DNA of 5,833 nt from an uncultured Eubacteriales bacterium (GTDB taxonomy: Bacteria > Bacillota > Clostridia > Lachnospirales > Lachnospiraceae), in contig ONWL01000104.1 of NCBI GenBank assembly GCA_900321525.1, forward strand, positions 1 to 5,833, written 5' to 3'. Below are positions 4,528 to 5,833 of the stretch, piece by piece. Under the pieces are notes generated by a model. The model had not been told where the DNA came from. It did not search any database and was given only the letters and a program-made list of their open reading frames with translations. Position 1 is the first letter of the stretch; each line of letters begins with the position of its first letter. Made by a program: the position numbers and the translations under genes.

Positions 4528-5833
4528 ATGAAACAAAAATTCTCGTTACAAAAATTACTCCCTTACCTGGTGGCATTTCTGATACCGGTTGCCATTATGC
4601 TGATCTTATTTATACAGCGGCAGATCTACCCATTCGGAGACCGCAGTTTTCTGCGGACTGACCTGTATCACCAATATGCTCCATTTCACCAAATGTTGCG
4701 GGATGCTCTACAGACAGGCAAGAACTTACAGTACACCTGGAATGTGGGACTGGGTACCAACATGGTATCATTGTTTGCGTATTATTTGTGCAGTCCCTGC
4801 AACCTGCTGTTGCTGTTTTGCCCGTCCAAGCTGGTCATTGAGTTTATTTCTTACTTCGCCATTGTGAAAATCGGACTGGCCAGCACTGCCATGACCTTCT
4901 ATTTGGCAAAACACAGCCGTAGCACGCCTTGGACCAGTGTGTTTTTTGGCATCTTATATGCCCTTTCCGGCTATGTAGCAGCTTACAGCTGGAATGTGAT
5001 GTGGTTAGACTGTATCTGGCTGTTTCCTTTGGTCATTTATGCAATGGAACGACTGATCAAAACCGGTAAAGGTGGGCTGTACGCCCTGCTACTAGGCGTG
5101 GCAATCTGCACCAATTATTACATTGCCATTATGATCTGTATGTTTTTGATTCTGTACTTTATCGTGCAGATGATCATTTCCAGTGACAGTTTCCTGGTAC
5201 GGACAGAGGATGGTACGGGAAATGGTTCTAAAACTTTTGGCCGCTATATTTTGCGGATGGTACAATTTGCCGTATATTCCCTGCTGGCAGGAGGAATTTC
5301 TGCGATTTTGCTGCTGCCTGCTTACTATGCGCTGAAATTAACAGCTTCCGCTTCCACTACTTTCCCGAAAAATCTGGACAGTTACTTCTCTACTTTTGAA
5401 GTCATCGCCAGACATCTGATCTGTGTGGAAACAGAGCAGGGACTGGATCACTGGCCTAATATTTTCTGCGGGATTGCGCCGTTAGTGCTGCTGCCTCTGT
5501 ATGTCATGAGTAAGAAAGTTTCTGCCAGAGAAAAAATCTGCTATTTTGTACTGGTATTGTTTTTCCTGTTTACTTTCAGCCTGAAGGTATTGAATTACAT
5601 CTGGCATGGATTCCATTTTCCCAACTCCCTGCCGGCCAGACATTCCTTCCTTTACATTTTCCTGCTGCTGACCATGGCATACAATGGATTTCTGGAGCTA
5701 AGGGAACGAAATGGCAAAGAAATCATTGGTAGTATGTGGGGTGTCATTGCCATTACACTGGTAGCGGAAACTATCATCACCGATGATGCCTTTCAGTGGT
5801 GGTCATTCCTGTTGAGCATTTTGTTTGCCGCTG
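4528..5833 (+). CDS. YfhO-family multi-pass membrane protein, GT-C-like, N-terminal 435 codons, 3' end outside window
   Basis: The frame stays open from ATG 4528 to the right edge. SD AAGGAG (4511-4516) lies 11 nt upstream, slightly long. Family members usually have about 850 residues or more, so roughly half is seen. The first helix is at about 12-28, then a first outer loop with RTDLYHQY (43-50), where D45 is a candidate for the acidic catalytic residue typical of GT-C first loops. Further YfhO-like blocks are WNVGLGTN (71-78), AYYLCSP (84-90), LSGYV (146-150), NVMWLD (156-161) and LPARHSF (368-374). About ten hydrophobic helices are visible. In Bacillus and Listeria, YfhO-type proteins are needed to transfer a sugar from an undecaprenyl carrier to lipoteichoic acid outside the cell, together with a CsbB-type synthase and a GtcA-type flippase. 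The neighbouring GtrA-like gene fits that role. The acceptor in this organism is not known. Confidence 0.9.
   Translation, partial: MKQKFSLQKLLPYLVAFLIPVAIMLILFIQRQIYPFGDRSFLRTDLYHQYAPFHQMLRDALQTGKNLQYTWNVGLGTNMVSLFAYYLCSPCNLLLLFCPSKLVIEFISYFAIVKIGLASTAMTFYLAKHSRSTPWTSVFFGILYALSGYVAAYSWNVMWLDCIWLFPLVIYAMERLIKTGKGGLYALLLGVAICTNYYIAIMICMFLILYFIVQMIISSDSFLVRTEDGTGNGSKTFGRYILRMVQFAVYSLLAGGISAILLLPAYYALKLTASASTTFPKNLDSYFSTFEVIARHLICVETEQGLDHWPNIFCGIAPLVLLPLYVMSKKVSAREKICYFVLVLFFLFTFSLKVLNYIWHGFHFPNSLPARHSFLYIFLLLTMAYNGFLELRERNGKEIIGSMWGVIAITLVAETIITDDAFQWWSFLLSILFAA

Overview
The window looks like chromosomal DNA from a low-to-mid GC Firmicute, most likely a gut clostridium of the Lachnospiraceae type. 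This rests on AGGAGG-like ribosome binding sites, an RND permease with a large coiled-coil insertion, a membrane-anchored Amidase_2 protein, and a GtrA-like/YfhO-like pair. The family assignment is inference; no database was consulted.

Layout. Positions 1-2406 (minus strand) hold the N-terminal 802 codons of an RND efflux permease that runs off the left edge. Positions 2407-2713 are a same-strand intergenic region packed with inverted repeats. It contains a SD-adjacent hairpin, a strong intrinsic-terminator-like hairpin and a weak promoter candidate. It also contains a 134-bp element with terminal inverted repeats (GTAACT...AGTTAC) flanked by a perfect 8-bp direct repeat (TTTCCTTC), which is the signature of a transposed non-autonomous element (MITE). 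Positions 2714-3709 (minus) encode a complete membrane-anchored N-acetylmuramoyl-L-alanine amidase. Positions 3710-4076 are a divergent promoter region. Positions 4077-4520 (plus) encode a four-helix GtrA-like membrane protein. From 4528 to the right edge (plus) lies the first 435 codons of a YfhO-family GT-C-like membrane protein, 7 bp after the gtrA-like stop and almost certainly in the same transcript.

How the parts fit. All four genes act at the cell envelope. The GtrA-like/YfhO-like pair resembles two of the three parts of the undecaprenyl-phosphate-sugar glycosylation systems known for lipoteichoic acid in Bacillus and Listeria (CsbB-type synthase, GtcA-type flippase, YfhO-type transferase); the synthase is not in this window. 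The amidase would trim peptidoglycan. The RND protein is probably an exporter whose extracytoplasmic domain carries a roughly 300-residue coiled coil. The least expected thing here is the MITE and the terminator-like hairpin that both lie between the amidase and the RND gene, where they could affect RND expression.
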